From Gliomastix tumulicola (taxonomy: Eukaryota > Ascomycota > Sordariomycetes > Hypocreales > Bionectriaceae): a DNA stretch of 64,000 bases. A program made the translations under genes and the position numbers. Under the pieces are notes generated by a model. The model was not told where the DNA came from. It ran no database searches and saw only the letters and a program-made list of their open reading frames with translations. This document shows positions 31,395-42,077 of the stretch, piece by piece (position 1 is the first letter of the stretch; every line of letters starts with the position of its first letter). The DNA lies in assembly GCA_001599755.1 (NCBI GenBank), contig BCHX01000007.1, positions 372,001-436,000 on the forward strand, written 5' to 3'.

Positions 31395-32642
31395 ATGGCG
31401 ATTCACAACGATAGGGGCGAGGCGTGGGACTTTGACCGCAGGGCCGCCAAGCCCAGCTCCAAACCAACAACATATCATACGACCGACACCCCCGATACCG
31501 TTATCGCAAGCCACACGGCCGAGAAGAGTTATGTCTCCGAAGCCACCCGCCAGTTGACCCGGCTGTCCCATGCTGTTGGCCAGGACGAGCAGACCAGGCA
31601 GAAATTGCTCCGAGCCTTAAATTTCTCGGCCGGCCCCTGGGCTCGCCATCCGGTTCCAGAATCACTCGACAGGTCGGCCTGGGTGTCGGACGTCAGCAAT
31701 GACCACTCCCCTGTCGAGTACTCCCTGGCGCTGGACCAGAGGACTGGCGATGTCGAGGTGCGCTTTTTGATCGAAGCGCAGCCTGAGGAGAACAGTTTGA
31801 CCGCGCTTCAGGCGAGTGTGTCGCAGCTGAGCGAGGACATCGCATCGGAGTACAATGAGACAGTGTCACTGGACAGCCTCAATGCCATTCGGGATCTTTT
31901 TCTCCCGGAGAACCCCGAAGGCACCCTGGTCGCCTGGCACAGCTTTGCCATGTCAAAGACCCTGGAGAAGTGGAAGATGTACCTGAATCCCCACGCGTCC
32001 GGCAAGATCAATGCGTCCAGGGTCACCAGCGAAGCCATGACACGCCTCGGCCTGGAGAGCTCATGGGCACTGCTGGAGAGCATCATGTCCCCCGATGACT
32101 ATGTCATATACTGTGCCCTGGGATTGTCCCGCGACCCGGAAAATGCCGAGGTCAAGGTCTACGTCGCTCATCCGGGGGCCTCGGCCAAGCAGATCGCGGA
32201 GAAGCACAGTGCTATCGACCCGGAGTCTGACAGCACCGCCGAGATACTGCGGTTCTACAACTGCATGGCCGGCGGCTCCTCCGGTCCGTACCACGGGAAG
32301 CCGCCCATCTCGTGCTTCGCTTTCAAGCGCGAGAACCCGCTGCGGGTGACACGCACGGCGCTCTTCCCGATGGACAGCTACGCGGCACACGATGCCGAGG
32401 CCCAAGAGCGTGTCGAGGCGTACATGGACGCGTTCTCGGCTCCAGCTGCCTACCGCGAGAGATACCTCAAGGGCATCGACGCGGTGCGACGCAGGAGCTT
32501 GGAGTCCGGGCGAGGCATTCACAGCTGGGTGAGCTTGAAGATGAAGTCGGACGGCAAACGGTCGAACTGCTTCTATCTCTCGCCTGAGCTGTATGGCCCT
32601 CTTGTCGACGATGGAGTAGTCTCCGATGATGGTCAGATGTGA
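31395..32642 (+). CDS. DMATS-type aromatic prenyltransferase
   Basis: Single exon, 415 residues, start in the strong context GGCCATGGCG. Typical ABBA/DMATS family blocks: WVSDVSNDHSPVEYSLALD early on (the S-x-x-x-D-x-x-P-x-E-x-S block with the substrate-anchoring Glu), WKMYLNPHASGK mid-protein, the late block TRTALFPMDSYAAHDAE, and HSWVSLKMKSD followed by FYLSPELYG at the end. These soluble enzymes transfer dimethylallyl or longer prenyl groups to indoles or other aromatics without an NDxxD motif. Length fits the family (400-450). Neighbours: P450 and a membrane sensor; no NRPS, PKS or tryptophan-derived backbone enzyme is in the window, so the acceptor is unknown. Moderately diverged from classical 4-DMATS. 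Confidence 0.88.
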   Translation: MAIHNDRGEAWDFDRRAAKPSSKPTTYHTTDTPDTVIASHTAEKSYVSEATRQLTRLSHAVGQDEQTRQKLLRALNFSAGPWARHPVPESLDRSAWVSDVSNDHSPVEYSLALDQRTGDVEVRFLIEAQPEENSLTALQASVSQLSEDIASEYNETVSLDSLNAIRDLFLPENPEGTLVAWHSFAMSKTLEKWKMYLNPHASGKINASRVTSEAMTRLGLESSWALLESIMSPDDYVIYCALGLSRDPENAEVKVYVAHPGASAKQIAEKHSAIDPESDSTAEILRFYNCMAGGSSGPYHGKPPISCFAFKRENPLRVTRTALFPMDSYAAHDAEAQERVEAYMDAFSAPAAYRERYLKGIDAVRRRSLESGRGIHSWVSLKMKSDGKRSNCFYLSPELYGPLVDDGVVSDDGQM

Positions 32643-33256
32643 GAGAAGAATGGTTTGAGGCGTGTCACAAAGCTTGTATTAGCAGCTTTCCTTTGAATGG
32701 GCTTCGGGAACTAGATTGTGATGGGAAAAAGAAAATGGGAAGCTCACGCGAGGTATTCATTTCTGTGTATTTCAAGGTATTACCATAGATAACGCACTTC
32801 TTGCATGTCACATGTCCGGTTTCTCGAGCCTTCGCTGCTACGGTGTCGCATTCGCTCAGGCGTCTTGATCGTGATGAGATCCCCCGCAGCTTCCACAGCC
32901 ATACCATGCCTCTCAAGCTAACAAGCTATCAGCGCACTGGTGGCGCTTCTTCGACGCCTTTTCGGTTCACATTTTCACAGCCTATCCCTGGGGGAGTGGA
33001 GGAAATCAGTAGGGAGCCGAAAATCCGTTCAGCTGGCTGGCCCCAAGGAAGGTACTCTATCTAACATGGATGCTGATCTGCGTTTTGAAATACAAGAACC
33101 GCATTGGCAGATGGTCCGAGACACTGGAAACATGGCTTGACGAATATTCGGTTTGAGGCTGGACCACACACTACGACGGATTTCCAATGTGCAGCGCTCC
33201 GTATGTGTCGAATCTCTTGACGATACTCGTAAAGATGCTCCTCCGTATAGTAGTGC
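32643..33256. other. Spacer between convergent DMATS and HET gene 4
   Basis: Downstream flanks of both genes; no coding signal. Confidence 0.5.
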
Positions 33257-35433
33257 TCATGTGAGTAAGACTGTTCTTCTCTCAGTCTCATCCTCAAAAT
33301 AGTGTGCTCCATGTTCTCCTCTTACCACACCGATTCGTGTCATAAACCTAGTCCCTGTACAACGCAAACCTCGCAAAACAAGGATCATCTCCGATTGCTC
33401 ATTCTCGTCTTGCCCCATAAGCATACAAACGTATTCGTCGCCGTCGTGCAGATCATCGCCCCCAGGACCTGGACAATCAGCATGAAGCAAAAGCCCATGT
33501 CCAGTCGGGAGCTCAATCAGATACTCTGGTACCCAACCTGAGACCCGAAGTCCGTCTTGTATAAGGATTGTAGCCGTCATAGTTTCTCCGGTAATCTGGA
33601 GAATACCCTCTTCCATTGGCCCGAAATGGGCTCGTGAGCCTGATTGGAAGTGATCAATTCTGAGATGCGTATTTCGGGTGAACGACGATAGACCTTGATA
33701 GGTTGCTCTCGAACCAATCGAGTCGGACGTTCGAGACATCCATGACCAGGAGGGCACCAAGGGAAGTCTTGTGAAGTGGTGGGAGGAACGATCACCACCC
33801 ATCCAGCAAAGACTTCGAGCTATGTCACTTTCCCAGATTCCATAGGAGTACTTTTCTCCTAGAATGATACGGAACGTTTCCGTGATGCCAGCACAAGCGT
33901 AGTAGCAGTCCATCGAGTTCGAGAGTGACAGGTGAGAGTATACACACACTAGTTTCAGCCAAATATCATGGGCTGTTGGTGAAGAAACTAGGCCAAGCTG
34001 TATATCAGAGAACTTTTGTTTGATGGCATAGCCCTTATCCTCGTCAACTGCATTCCTGGTGACCACGTGGGAGCCCGTGCATTCGCACAAACATGATTTT
34101 CGGCATTCCCAAGCCATCTCAGATGCGCAAAAATGGATGGTGCGAGGTGAAAGAAGCCGCTCCTGCAGGACCCAAGCTCGCTCTAGGAGTGGCTCGTCCC
34201 GTTTTCGACCATTGATAGTATTCTCCCACAGTCTTTCATGAGTAATATCATGGGAAAAGCTAGCCCAGACTTTTCTCGACCAGCGACCACAGTTTCCCAA
34301 CTCGTAGGTGCGCAATGGAATGGCTGGGAATGTTGTTTGTGCCGCCACACCCACATATTGAGCAGGGCTGTAGCGCCTTCCAAAGAGGCTGTAAGTACTG
34401 TTTTCGAGAGAGGTTGCAGCTATATTGAGCGCAGAGCTTGAGTAGATTCGTGCCATTAGCAGGGCTTCCCTGGCCCAATCCTCCGGGTCATCCTGTACGA
34501 TACAGAGTGAGTCGATCCAGGCAAATGAGAACCCAAGACATCGGGTAAGGCTGATGAAATCATTGAAGAGTGTTCCAAGCTCAGTTGCGGAGATTGCGTC
34601 CTGTCGTTGTCTGATATTTCGAAGGGTGGTCGTCGCTGGCCGGATGGATTCGTCTTGACCCCAGCAATGGCTGAGTGTCATATACGTCCCGTGCATGGTA
34701 CCGTCATTTTGTACCAATCTTATCGGCTCTCTTGAAAGATCCAGGATGTGATTTGGAAGCTTTGTTTCCCGAAGGCTGCAGTGAGGATGGGCTTGCTCGC
34801 ATGTCTCTAGCCAGCGCCGTATGATCTGTAGAGCCTGATCAAAGTCCATATGGCTCTCCACAGCCGACCGTAATCCAAATGCAGGATGAACAGGAAATGC
34901 GCCTATAGAACTTTGAGTTTCCGAGTACAGGATCAAAATGACATTTTGGTATGCATACCAGGCTCGGTGAATATCTCGACAGATGATACAAGCTCGCCTG
35001 CCCCGGGAGACTCCCAGCTTGAATCGGCATTTTCCGTCCTTTCCCGCGTTCTAAACATGGCAAGGCTCCTTCCTGGCCTATTATATAGGCAACAAGCCCA
35101 CGGCAGGTACTCGAGATCAGTGCTCTCGTCATCGCTCTGATTGTCCGGCACGTAGTCAAGACTGTTGTATTCCTCTGGTTCGTCACCCCAGAATATCTTA
35201 GTGACTCGAATGATGATATCACAAGTCAGGCAACCAGTCGCGGCTGACGCCCTCAAGTCTCTAAACTCGACGACCAGATATCTTTTCGAGTCATCAAAGG
35301 TCTGTTGTCCGGCGCCGTTGTTTGTTTTCACAAACCGTTTGAAGCGTGAAGAGTCTAGATTGCGACAAGTGTTGCATATGGATGATTGGCTTGGGATTGA
35401 GCCGTCATCATCCAACAGAGCCGATATGTCCAT
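33257..35433 (-). CDS. HET-domain protein 4
   Basis: Exons 35433-34959 and 34902-33257 (56-nt phase-1 intron) give 706 residues. The N-terminal 150 residues contain SICNTCRNLD and GCLTCDIIIRV, the cysteine-bearing region often found before HET domains. The HET domain follows: YMTLSHCWGQ (~232-241), FAWIDSLCIVQDDPEDW (~285-301), ALNIAAT, and LLERAWVLQERLLSPRTIHF. FSFCASEMAWECR-like and VPSWSWMS blocks complete the usual layout. The start MDISALLDDD is chosen because the upstream part of the frame (to 35592) is basic and unlike family N-termini. It faces away from the DMATS gene and heads the 33-43 kb minus-strand group with an unknown-family gene and a kinase. Confidence 0.9.
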
Positions 35434-35957
35434 CCTCAGAGAATGGTTATATGGTCTAAGCAGGCATTTAGTCAATGAAGAGATGAGAGATGCACTTGAC
35501 TCAAAAGTTTGGGAGCTGGTGAGATGAAGGCGAGTGGTATGGATGACGACATTGGTGAGGGGTTTTGCGCAAGGAAGTTTCTGCCTTACCAAGGCACGTG
35601 ATATAAGCGTCGATAAAAGAAGGCGATGCTGAATTTATGCAGAGATCGCAATTGGGTCGCGCATATTGCTGGTGCCACAGCATTGTGCAGTGTGTAGTGT
35701 GCATCAGCCACTCACTCATGGGCGAAGGGCGCGCGTTCCCCCTTTGGGAGGGCGCTAAACCGGAAGAGTACGATGCCACGACCGCAATTATAATAAAAAT
35801 TCATCATTGTCGCTTTAGGAGGTCGCTTCAGGAGGTCGCTTTAGGAAAGAATGTCTTTGATGTATTGATAAGCTTCGAGATAAAGCACTGCAGCTATGAA
35901 TGATTCGATCAAACATCGGGTACTAGCCCAATGAAACCACATCATGATACAACTAGA
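35434..35957. other. Intergenic, HET gene 4 / unknown-family gene A
   Basis: About 520 bp with AT-rich stretches and a short 13-bp tandem repeat; no gene. Confidence 0.5.
35810..35848 (+). repeat. Three tandem copies of a 13-bp unit
   Basis: TCGCTTTAGGAGG is repeated three times with one substitution in copy 2 and a diverged end in copy 3. Possible upstream control element of HET gene 4 or chance local duplication. Confidence 0.8.
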
Positions 35958-37208
35958 TCACTCAGGGCTAATGCTCCTAATAGTGACCAGGCCCTTGCAG
36001 GCGCGGGCGAGCTCGCGTTGGGCACGAGTGCTCTTGATCGCAAGTTGGATGGCCTCCTCCCCATTGGCAAGCTTCAATGCTGGGAAGGTATCTATCAACT
36101 CGTGCAGTGTGCCGTCGAAATGATACAGCCAGATCGGGCCCAGGAGAAGATGGTCGTCAAACAATGGTCTACTGTACCCGTCAGAAGACGGAGTATCAGC
36201 GCGACTTTCGGGCGGAGTATCGACTTGCTCGCCTGATGGAGTATTCGCGTTCTCGTCCGACGGAGGAGTATCGGCCTGTCCGTCAAATGGAGGACTATCA
36301 GCATCGCCCTCGGATGGAGTAAGAGCTCGAGTGGTAAGGGGACGTGTCGCGTTGTAAATTGCGAGTTCCATCTTCTGTCCATTCGCAATGGTTTGTGCCT
36401 TTGCAAGGATATGGTCTGGAATTGGAATTTCCATGATTCCTGCGGATACGCCCAGCCGATGAGCGAGATACTGCGCCCATCGCAGAGCCACCTCATAGTC
36501 CTTCAGCAGATACACAGTAGTCGGTTCCGAGCTCAGGCTACCGCCCGAGGGGGACCAAAGCTTCCTGGGGACGAAGCTCTTGTCCTTAGTGAGACACTCG
36601 CTCTGAAGGTAACACTCACTGGCAACGAAGAAGAAGTACGTGTGGCCATCTATCTCCTCCGGGGGCTCCTCGTCGAACTCATGACGGTATGAAGGGACGA
36701 AAGAGATGTGACGACTCTGGAAAGATCTCCACGCCTCTCTGACTGTGTCCAGAGCCCAGAAGTGAGCACCATCGATGTTTCTGAGCGACTTGAACTCCGG
36801 GGCCATGATCTTCTCGCACATTTCCTCGGCGAAGCCAATATTGCGGAGGACCTTTCGCGAGTCCTCCAATTCTTGGTTCCCGTCATCAGACAGGTCGATG
36901 GTCAGACTATCAGGTATGTTTAGGTAACCGCGAATCTGGCGCTCACAAATCGTTTCGAGGCTCGTGTATTCAACCTTGAACTGGTTAAGCTCCCCGTACC
37001 ACTCAACCCAGACCTTGGATGCAGTTTCTTTGCTGAACCCTGCAAAGAGCAGGAATTCCTCTGTATTGATCTCTCGGTTCACGGCAACGTCTAAGCGGTC
37101 GGGAAGGCTTGCTACGCTGAAAAGGCTCCTCTCCGACGCCGAGGACGAGTCTTCGGGAAAGTCACAGTCATCCTGCTCCACGAGCACGGGACTGTCATGT
37201 GACGCCAT
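35958..37208 (-). CDS. Unknown fungal protein, family member A
   Basis: Single-exon 416-residue protein. I do not recognise a named domain, but it is clearly paralogous to the gene at 42078-43115: both share LLFAGF/LLYAGF near the N-terminus, DGHTYFFFVA/DGHTTFYFAG, SFVPRKLWS/SFNPSKLWA, then VYLLKDYEVALRWAQYL/VRLIENYQFACLEARYL leading to IPIPDHIL/IAIPNEHLL, DHLLLGPI/DHDMLIGPI and ACKG at the end. The order of a strand, an A-x-x-x-A helix and an I-x-I-P strand recalls ADP-ribosyltransferase-like folds, but I see no convincing catalytic triad. Member A has an insertion (~300-345) of imperfect ADTPPSDGQ-like repeats that B lacks. No signal peptide. It lies between HET gene 4 and a kinase, all on the minus strand. 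Confidence 0.7.
   Translation of the reverse strand: MASHDSPVLVEQDDCDFPEDSSSASERSLFSVASLPDRLDVAVNREINTEEFLLFAGFSKETASKVWVEWYGELNQFKVEYTSLETICERQIRGYLNIPDSLTIDLSDDGNQELEDSRKVLRNIGFAEEMCEKIMAPEFKSLRNIDGAHFWALDTVREAWRSFQSRHISFVPSYRHEFDEEPPEEIDGHTYFFFVASECYLQSECLTKDKSFVPRKLWSPSGGSLSSEPTTVYLLKDYEVALRWAQYLAHRLGVSAGIMEIPIPDHILAKAQTIANGQKMELAIYNATRPLTTRALTPSEGDADSPPFDGQADTPPSDENANTPSGEQVDTPPESRADTPSSDGYSRPLFDDHLLLGPIWLYHFDGTLHELIDTFPALKLANGEEAIQLAIKSTRAQRELARACKGLVTIRSISPE
36190..36320 (-). repeat. Coding tandem repeat, Asp/Thr/Pro/Ser-rich
   Basis: Within family member A, successive ~10-residue units of the form ADTPPSDGQ (ADSPPFDGQ, ADTPPSDEN, ANTPSGEQ, VDTPPESR, ADTPSSDG). It is a disordered insertion likely variable between strains. 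Confidence 0.7.
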
Positions 37209-37677
37209 TTCTTATACAAAGTGACGTCGAGAAGGGGCGGGTTTGTTAGCTATAATTAGGTGCCGTAGAGATTCAATATTGCCAAAATATGCTCTCACGA
37301 GGATGACTTGTGGCGTTCATAGCCTAGTGGCGTTGAATTTATAGTTTTCTGTGTTCGACGTTTATGAGAAAAACAAAAGAACCTCACTCAATGCAGGAGG
37401 AACAGGCACGCAAAAAATATCGTACATGGGTGACGAGATGCGGCAGCGACAAATATCGCCTCATGTTCAGGGCTGTTTCAACAAGCGCGGGTTCCATATG
37501 CCATACACAAGTCAAGAAAGATGAGTGAAGAAGGTGCAAGATGTATATCTCCAGTTATTACTGTGTCCTTATTCGCTACTTCCAAGCGGCGAATAATGGG
37601 AGGGGGGAAAAGAAAGAGGGCATAGTTGAGAGTATTAGCAAAGATCTATAACTACACTTGCTTCCATATCTGTTGTT
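37209..37677. other. Intergenic
   Basis: Upstream flank of member A and downstream flank of the kinase gene; no coding signal. Confidence 0.5.
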
Positions 37678-39405
37678 TCAAAGTACCCGATCGCGATCCT
37701 CGTACAGCGATGCAAAGAATGGGTGCTCCAGCAGCTCCTTCGCCGTCTTCCTCTTCTCAGGCAACCACTCAAGCATTCCCCCCGCAAACTCCAAGAACAC
37801 TCTTTTCTCCTCGCCTTCCAAGACTGACACTGTGTCAGAGAGCTTCGGGCCGCTTTCCAGCAAGTCTGCTCTGATCATCTCTCCTACACGATCGAGCGTT
37901 AGCAGCGTGTACGTGTGAAACGGCCAGGTTTACCCAGGCTTTGTGTTGGCACCTACCGGTGTCGCTAAAGTACGGGCCGCCCCAGAATTCGTTCATATTC
38001 TGGCACGTCTTCCCCCGGTGATTCATGATTGGATGTTTCAGTCGATGGCTGCGGTATGCACGCTCTCTCTTCACTAGCGCTAGCGGTGGAGGGCCGAGAA
38101 GCGTGATCATCTGGGCAAGGTGTACCTGGGAGTCGTATTCGCCATCCTCGCCAGCAGGTCTTTCGAAGAGGCTTTTGTTCTCCAAGAGATCCCACATCTA
38201 GCACCTGTTAGAAGATTTCTGTCGTCCTTTCGTTAGGTTGGGTGCACGGTAGCATACCATCAAGCCCAGGTTCCAGATGTCCGTACTGAATGACCAAGGC
38301 GTACCCAGAAGAACCTCCGGCGATCGATAGCGATGGGACTGGATAGGGGAAAGGTGTCCTTGCTCGCCTCGTAGGCCGGGAAATGCGAGGTTGAAATCGC
38401 CCAGTCGAGGCAGGAGATACGTGCCTCGTAGCGGGCCGAGGTCGTCGTCAGAGACGAATACTTCGCGGTCCATCTCTTTTATCTTGCGGCTTGAGGGACT
38501 CCGTCGCGTCTGGGCAGCAACAAAGGATTCCAGAACGTCGGGATTTTCAATTGTCACCATGATGTTGTCGTCCTTGATGTCTAACACGCGGAACAGTCAG
38601 TCAGAACAAATCGCATCCCCAGCCTGAGATCGGGGATGAGAAACAGGCCACCCACGCCCAAGGGCTTCGTTATGCTCTACCCAAGGCCTCCAAGGGGGTT
38701 CCTTCCAAATGGCTGAGGCTTACCAGTGTGGATGAGATGACACTCCGTGTGTAGATAGTCCAGCGCCTGTAGGAGACCGTAGGTGAACAACTTGAAGAGC
38801 GGCAGGGGTATTCTTCCATGAGGTGTCCTTTGCTGGAATCTGAAGAGAGTCTCCCTCATGGGCTCGTACACAAGACAAGTGTGAGTCCCATCAGGCCCTA
38901 AAAGCTTGAAATCATCAATCGGTATCCTCAGAAACGCCAGGCCTTCATGAGCCCGGTTGGCGCCCGCGATGCGTTCGCAGGTGACCAGTTCTCTGGCAAC
39001 ATTGCCATCCAGCGCCCCGATTTTTATCGACACATATCGGGGCAGGGACGATTCCTTCTTCTTGTCGCTAGTTGCGATTAGTTAGGTATTCTGTACCAAC
39101 GTCCAACACTCGGCAGAGCCTCATAGGGATGCTCACTACTGCAAGTTTTCGGCAAGCCAAACCGTGGACCCTGCCCCAAAGCCGAGCTTTGTGACTGTCT
39201 TGAATCTACCGTCGAGAACTTGCCTCGGGGTCGTCGGATGAAAGTTCTCCAGTCGGTCGCCTGGCAGCTGTTCCTCCTCGATGGGCTCGTTGATGTCGTG
39301 GCTAGTGCTGCCCGGAGGAGTCTGGGATAGATAGGCGTTCGGCTGCCGTGTTATGCTTCTGGTCATCCGCTGACGAAGATGTCGCACTTTGGAAAGCATC
39401 GGCAT
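37678..39405 (-). CDS. SRPK-like protein kinase
   Basis: Five exons: 39405-39137, 39067-38724, 38580-38258, 38197-37957 and 37883-37678; 460 residues, all junctions in frame. Kinase signatures: P-loop LGFGAGSTVWLAENLQ, VAIK-equivalent YVSIKIG, catalytic loop HTDIKDDNIM (Asp and Asn present), metal-binding motif LGDFNLAF (DFN in place of DFG), RYRSPEVLLG (APE-like), DIWNLGLM and the C-lobe end LLEHPFF. The HTDIK loop and layout match the expanded fungal SRPK-like kinase group, which in yeast-like SRPKs phosphorylates SR proteins but has many uncharacterised lineage-specific members. The start is taken at MPML because the frame upstream lacks an ATG. The DFN change may alter but need not abolish activity. 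Neighbours: member A and an NPP1-type gene. Confidence 0.87.
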
Positions 39406-40709
39406 GGCGCAGGATAGCACGCGTCCAATCGCGATGATGGCTGAGGAGCAAGGAATTTGTTGACCAGCATTCTTCACGGGTGATTCATCAAGCTCGCCCG
39501 GTGTTTGATTTGTCCGAGATGTGACCCACAATATCACACTTCATGGCCCCTGAAACCGAAGAGCCTACAGGGACCATTATTAGAGCCCATCATATCCGGA
39601 AGTCAGGTCTTCTTCGTCTGGCCCTGACGCGGTCATTGGAAGCTATCCTATTCATTGATCCGGCGCAGATGCTATGAACAGAGGCCTCGAAGTCCAATAC
39701 TGAGCTATTTTTGGAGACGTCCATGTCGCGATTGGGTAATAGAACAACGCCAAACACACGTGAACGGACTAGCTAATTACACCCACTGTACGAGTCGCAC
39801 ATTACGCACGCTGGCAAGTCCGCCAAGTCTTCACGCCCAGCACAGGCAGTGGCCAGTGAAACGCCTTCTCTGCGCCTTCTCGCCGTGGTGCAATCCGTCG
39901 CCTGTCGGGTTTAGCCCCCACGATGAAGGCTGGCGTACGTATGATAATACATACCGTTTCGATGAAGCCAGTGGAGGCACGCAATGGTATTACGGGGGAG
40001 AGTGTGGCACGGGCAGAGAGCTGAACGACGATCCTCGCCTTAGACCAGACGAACGCAGAGCGCAATTCGAGATGCGTCGCCCATGGAACCTCCCCCCTAG
40101 CCTCAAAACGTCCCTGGCAGGCGGCAGCTGTGTCCATCATCTGGGGGCCGGGGGCGGTGATGAGATCATAGCCAGCCTGTCGTCTCCGAGATTCCACATC
40201 CGCTTCCCCCGATCAGGAATCAGATCCGGGACTAAGGCACCAGGGGCACACTGCGTCTACGGCACGGAGCGGCTCGGCAGCGGCGACTCCTCATTTTTCT
40301 ATTTTAATTTGCAGTTTATACTCACTGCGTTACGGAGGATCGGCGAGCTGGATGGCATATTCTCCGTGCAAGGTTGTTTTTGCGCCGGTGAGTGGCCTCC
40401 GCAGAGACGATCCTCGCCCGAGAGGACGTGTATGAGCCTCTCTGGGCGTCCTGTCGTGACGTGGGCTAAGACATTGCCTCGAGAGTGAGTCTGCCTTCAT
40501 GACGGAGTAACACTTGGGAGATGGATTCTATTGTAGGAAGCAAGCATGGTCGAGCATAAATAGCAGCGTCTTCCCCGGCCAGAAACAGAACTTTTTCATT
40601 CCTCATCCAGCAACCACCAGCATACAAGACAACATACAAACCTCACCCAGTCACACAATCCTCTGTTTTCACACAAAAACATTTTACCAACTACCCAATC
40701 CCATTCACA
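39406..40709. other. Intergenic, divergent region kinase / NPP1-type gene
   Basis: Contains a plus-strand frame open for 278 codons (39655-40488) without an in-frame ATG until about codon 142 and without any family resemblance; not called as a gene. The right end carries a CATAAATAG TATA-like element at ~40555 and a CA-rich leader before the NPP1-type gene. Confidence 0.4.
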
Positions 40710-41492
40710 ATGGTTCGCCTCATCCACCTCGCTGGCCTCGCCATGGCCGCTGTCGCTGCTGCGGCTCCCAACCCAGTCTCGGCTCGAGACGTCGAGACCC
40801 TTCCTCACGACAAGGTCAAAGGCTTCGACGAGAAGGCCCCAGCCGTTGTCACCAAGTTCAAGCCTTATCTCAAGGTCAGCTCCGGCTGTGTTCCCTGGCC
40901 CGCCGTCGACAAGGACGGCAAAGTGAGGTACGCGCCACCCCCTTATCCAATATAGATTTCTTGACACTAACGCTTCGACGTATACAGCGAGGGTCTCAAG
41001 AACACGGGTGCTCCCAACGGCAAGTGTGGCAGCAACGACGGTCAGGTCTACAGCCGCGCCACCGAGGTCGACGGCAAGCTCGCCATCATGTACGCCTGGT
41101 ACTTCCCCAAGGACCAGCCCGCCCACTCGGCCACGGGCTCGGGCCACCGCCACGACTGGGAGGACGTCGTCGTCTGGCTGGACAAGAACTCCGAGGACGC
41201 CAAGATCCTCGGCGTCGCCGCCTCCGGCCACGGCAAGTACAAGAAGGTCAAGGCCGACGACCTGGTCCTCCGCGACGGCCGCCCCCAGATCGAGTACTTC
41301 ACCAACGGCTTCACCAACCACGAGCTGCAGACGACCACCAAGAAGGGCGGCGAGCAGAATGTGATCCACTGGCCTGACCTGCCCCAGGCGGCTCGGGATG
41401 CCCTGAACGAGGCTGACTTCCGCGACGCCGTCTGCCCCTTGAAGGACACGGACAAGAAGTTCAAGGAGAAGATTGACGCCGCTAAGCTCTAA
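40710..41492 (+). CDS. Necrosis- and ethylene-inducing (NPP1/NLP) protein, type 1
   Basis: Exons 40710-40927 and 40988-41492 (60-nt phase-2 intron) give 240 residues. It has an N-terminal signal peptide of ~19 residues (Ala-rich end), a short pro-like segment and an NPP1 domain. The heptapeptide GHRHDWE at residues ~125-131 is the family hallmark and metal/membrane-binding site, intact here. Two cysteines at ~60 and ~86 match the conserved pair of type 1 NLPs. The protein is secreted; known family members bind sphingolipids and permeabilise plant membranes, although many fungal members are non-cytotoxic. The length is standard. No frameshift or loss of key residues is seen. Neighbouring genes are a kinase and an unknown-family gene, not a virulence cluster. 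Confidence 0.94.
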
Positions 41493-42077
41493 GTGAGATG
41501 AGCTGTCCAAGTTATCCGGGTCGAATGGCGGATTGATGTTGGATTTTGCAGTCCTCGTTCCTCCCTTTTCCTATCTTCCTTGCTGCTCTGTTTTGTACAA
41601 GTATAACGGTCCCTTCTTTATTTCATCTAGTCATTGCCCTCTCTATCTTCTCGAATGAGATGGTAGTTTGGCTTAGATAGCTCGAACCTTTTCTCCTCAA
41701 ACACTTGTCCTAAATTGCAGTAAACCCCATGAAACTCGGGGATAGACTAATAATGTGACAAGATTTACAGGCATGAACATACATGGCCCTCCCGATTATA
41801 TCAACTTTTGATTACTCAATATCATTTTACTCGAGGCACTCCTTAAGCTTTAGCCTTCTTATCATGTGTATGAGACTAGAGGGGATATTCATTAGGATCA
41901 CTAAGACCCCGTGTATCTACAAGCAGAATTTGGACGACTCCTTGGGTCAAGCTAGAAACTAAATATCAAAATTATGATGAGTTATTGGAAGTGCTAATTG
42001 ATCGATAGAGAGACGCTACAAACGCTACGCCATGGGGATCAAACTTAATAGCTAGATTCTAGCAGTCAGCAAACGTT
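41493..42077. other. Intergenic, AT-rich
   Basis: About 585 bp, visibly more AT-rich than the flanking genes; 3' flanks of two convergent genes. No gene seen. Confidence 0.5.

Noticed and set aside
39655..40488. Calling the 278-codon intergenic frame a gene
   Set aside because: No ATG in the first half, no motif, no splice-supported model; kept only as an observation.
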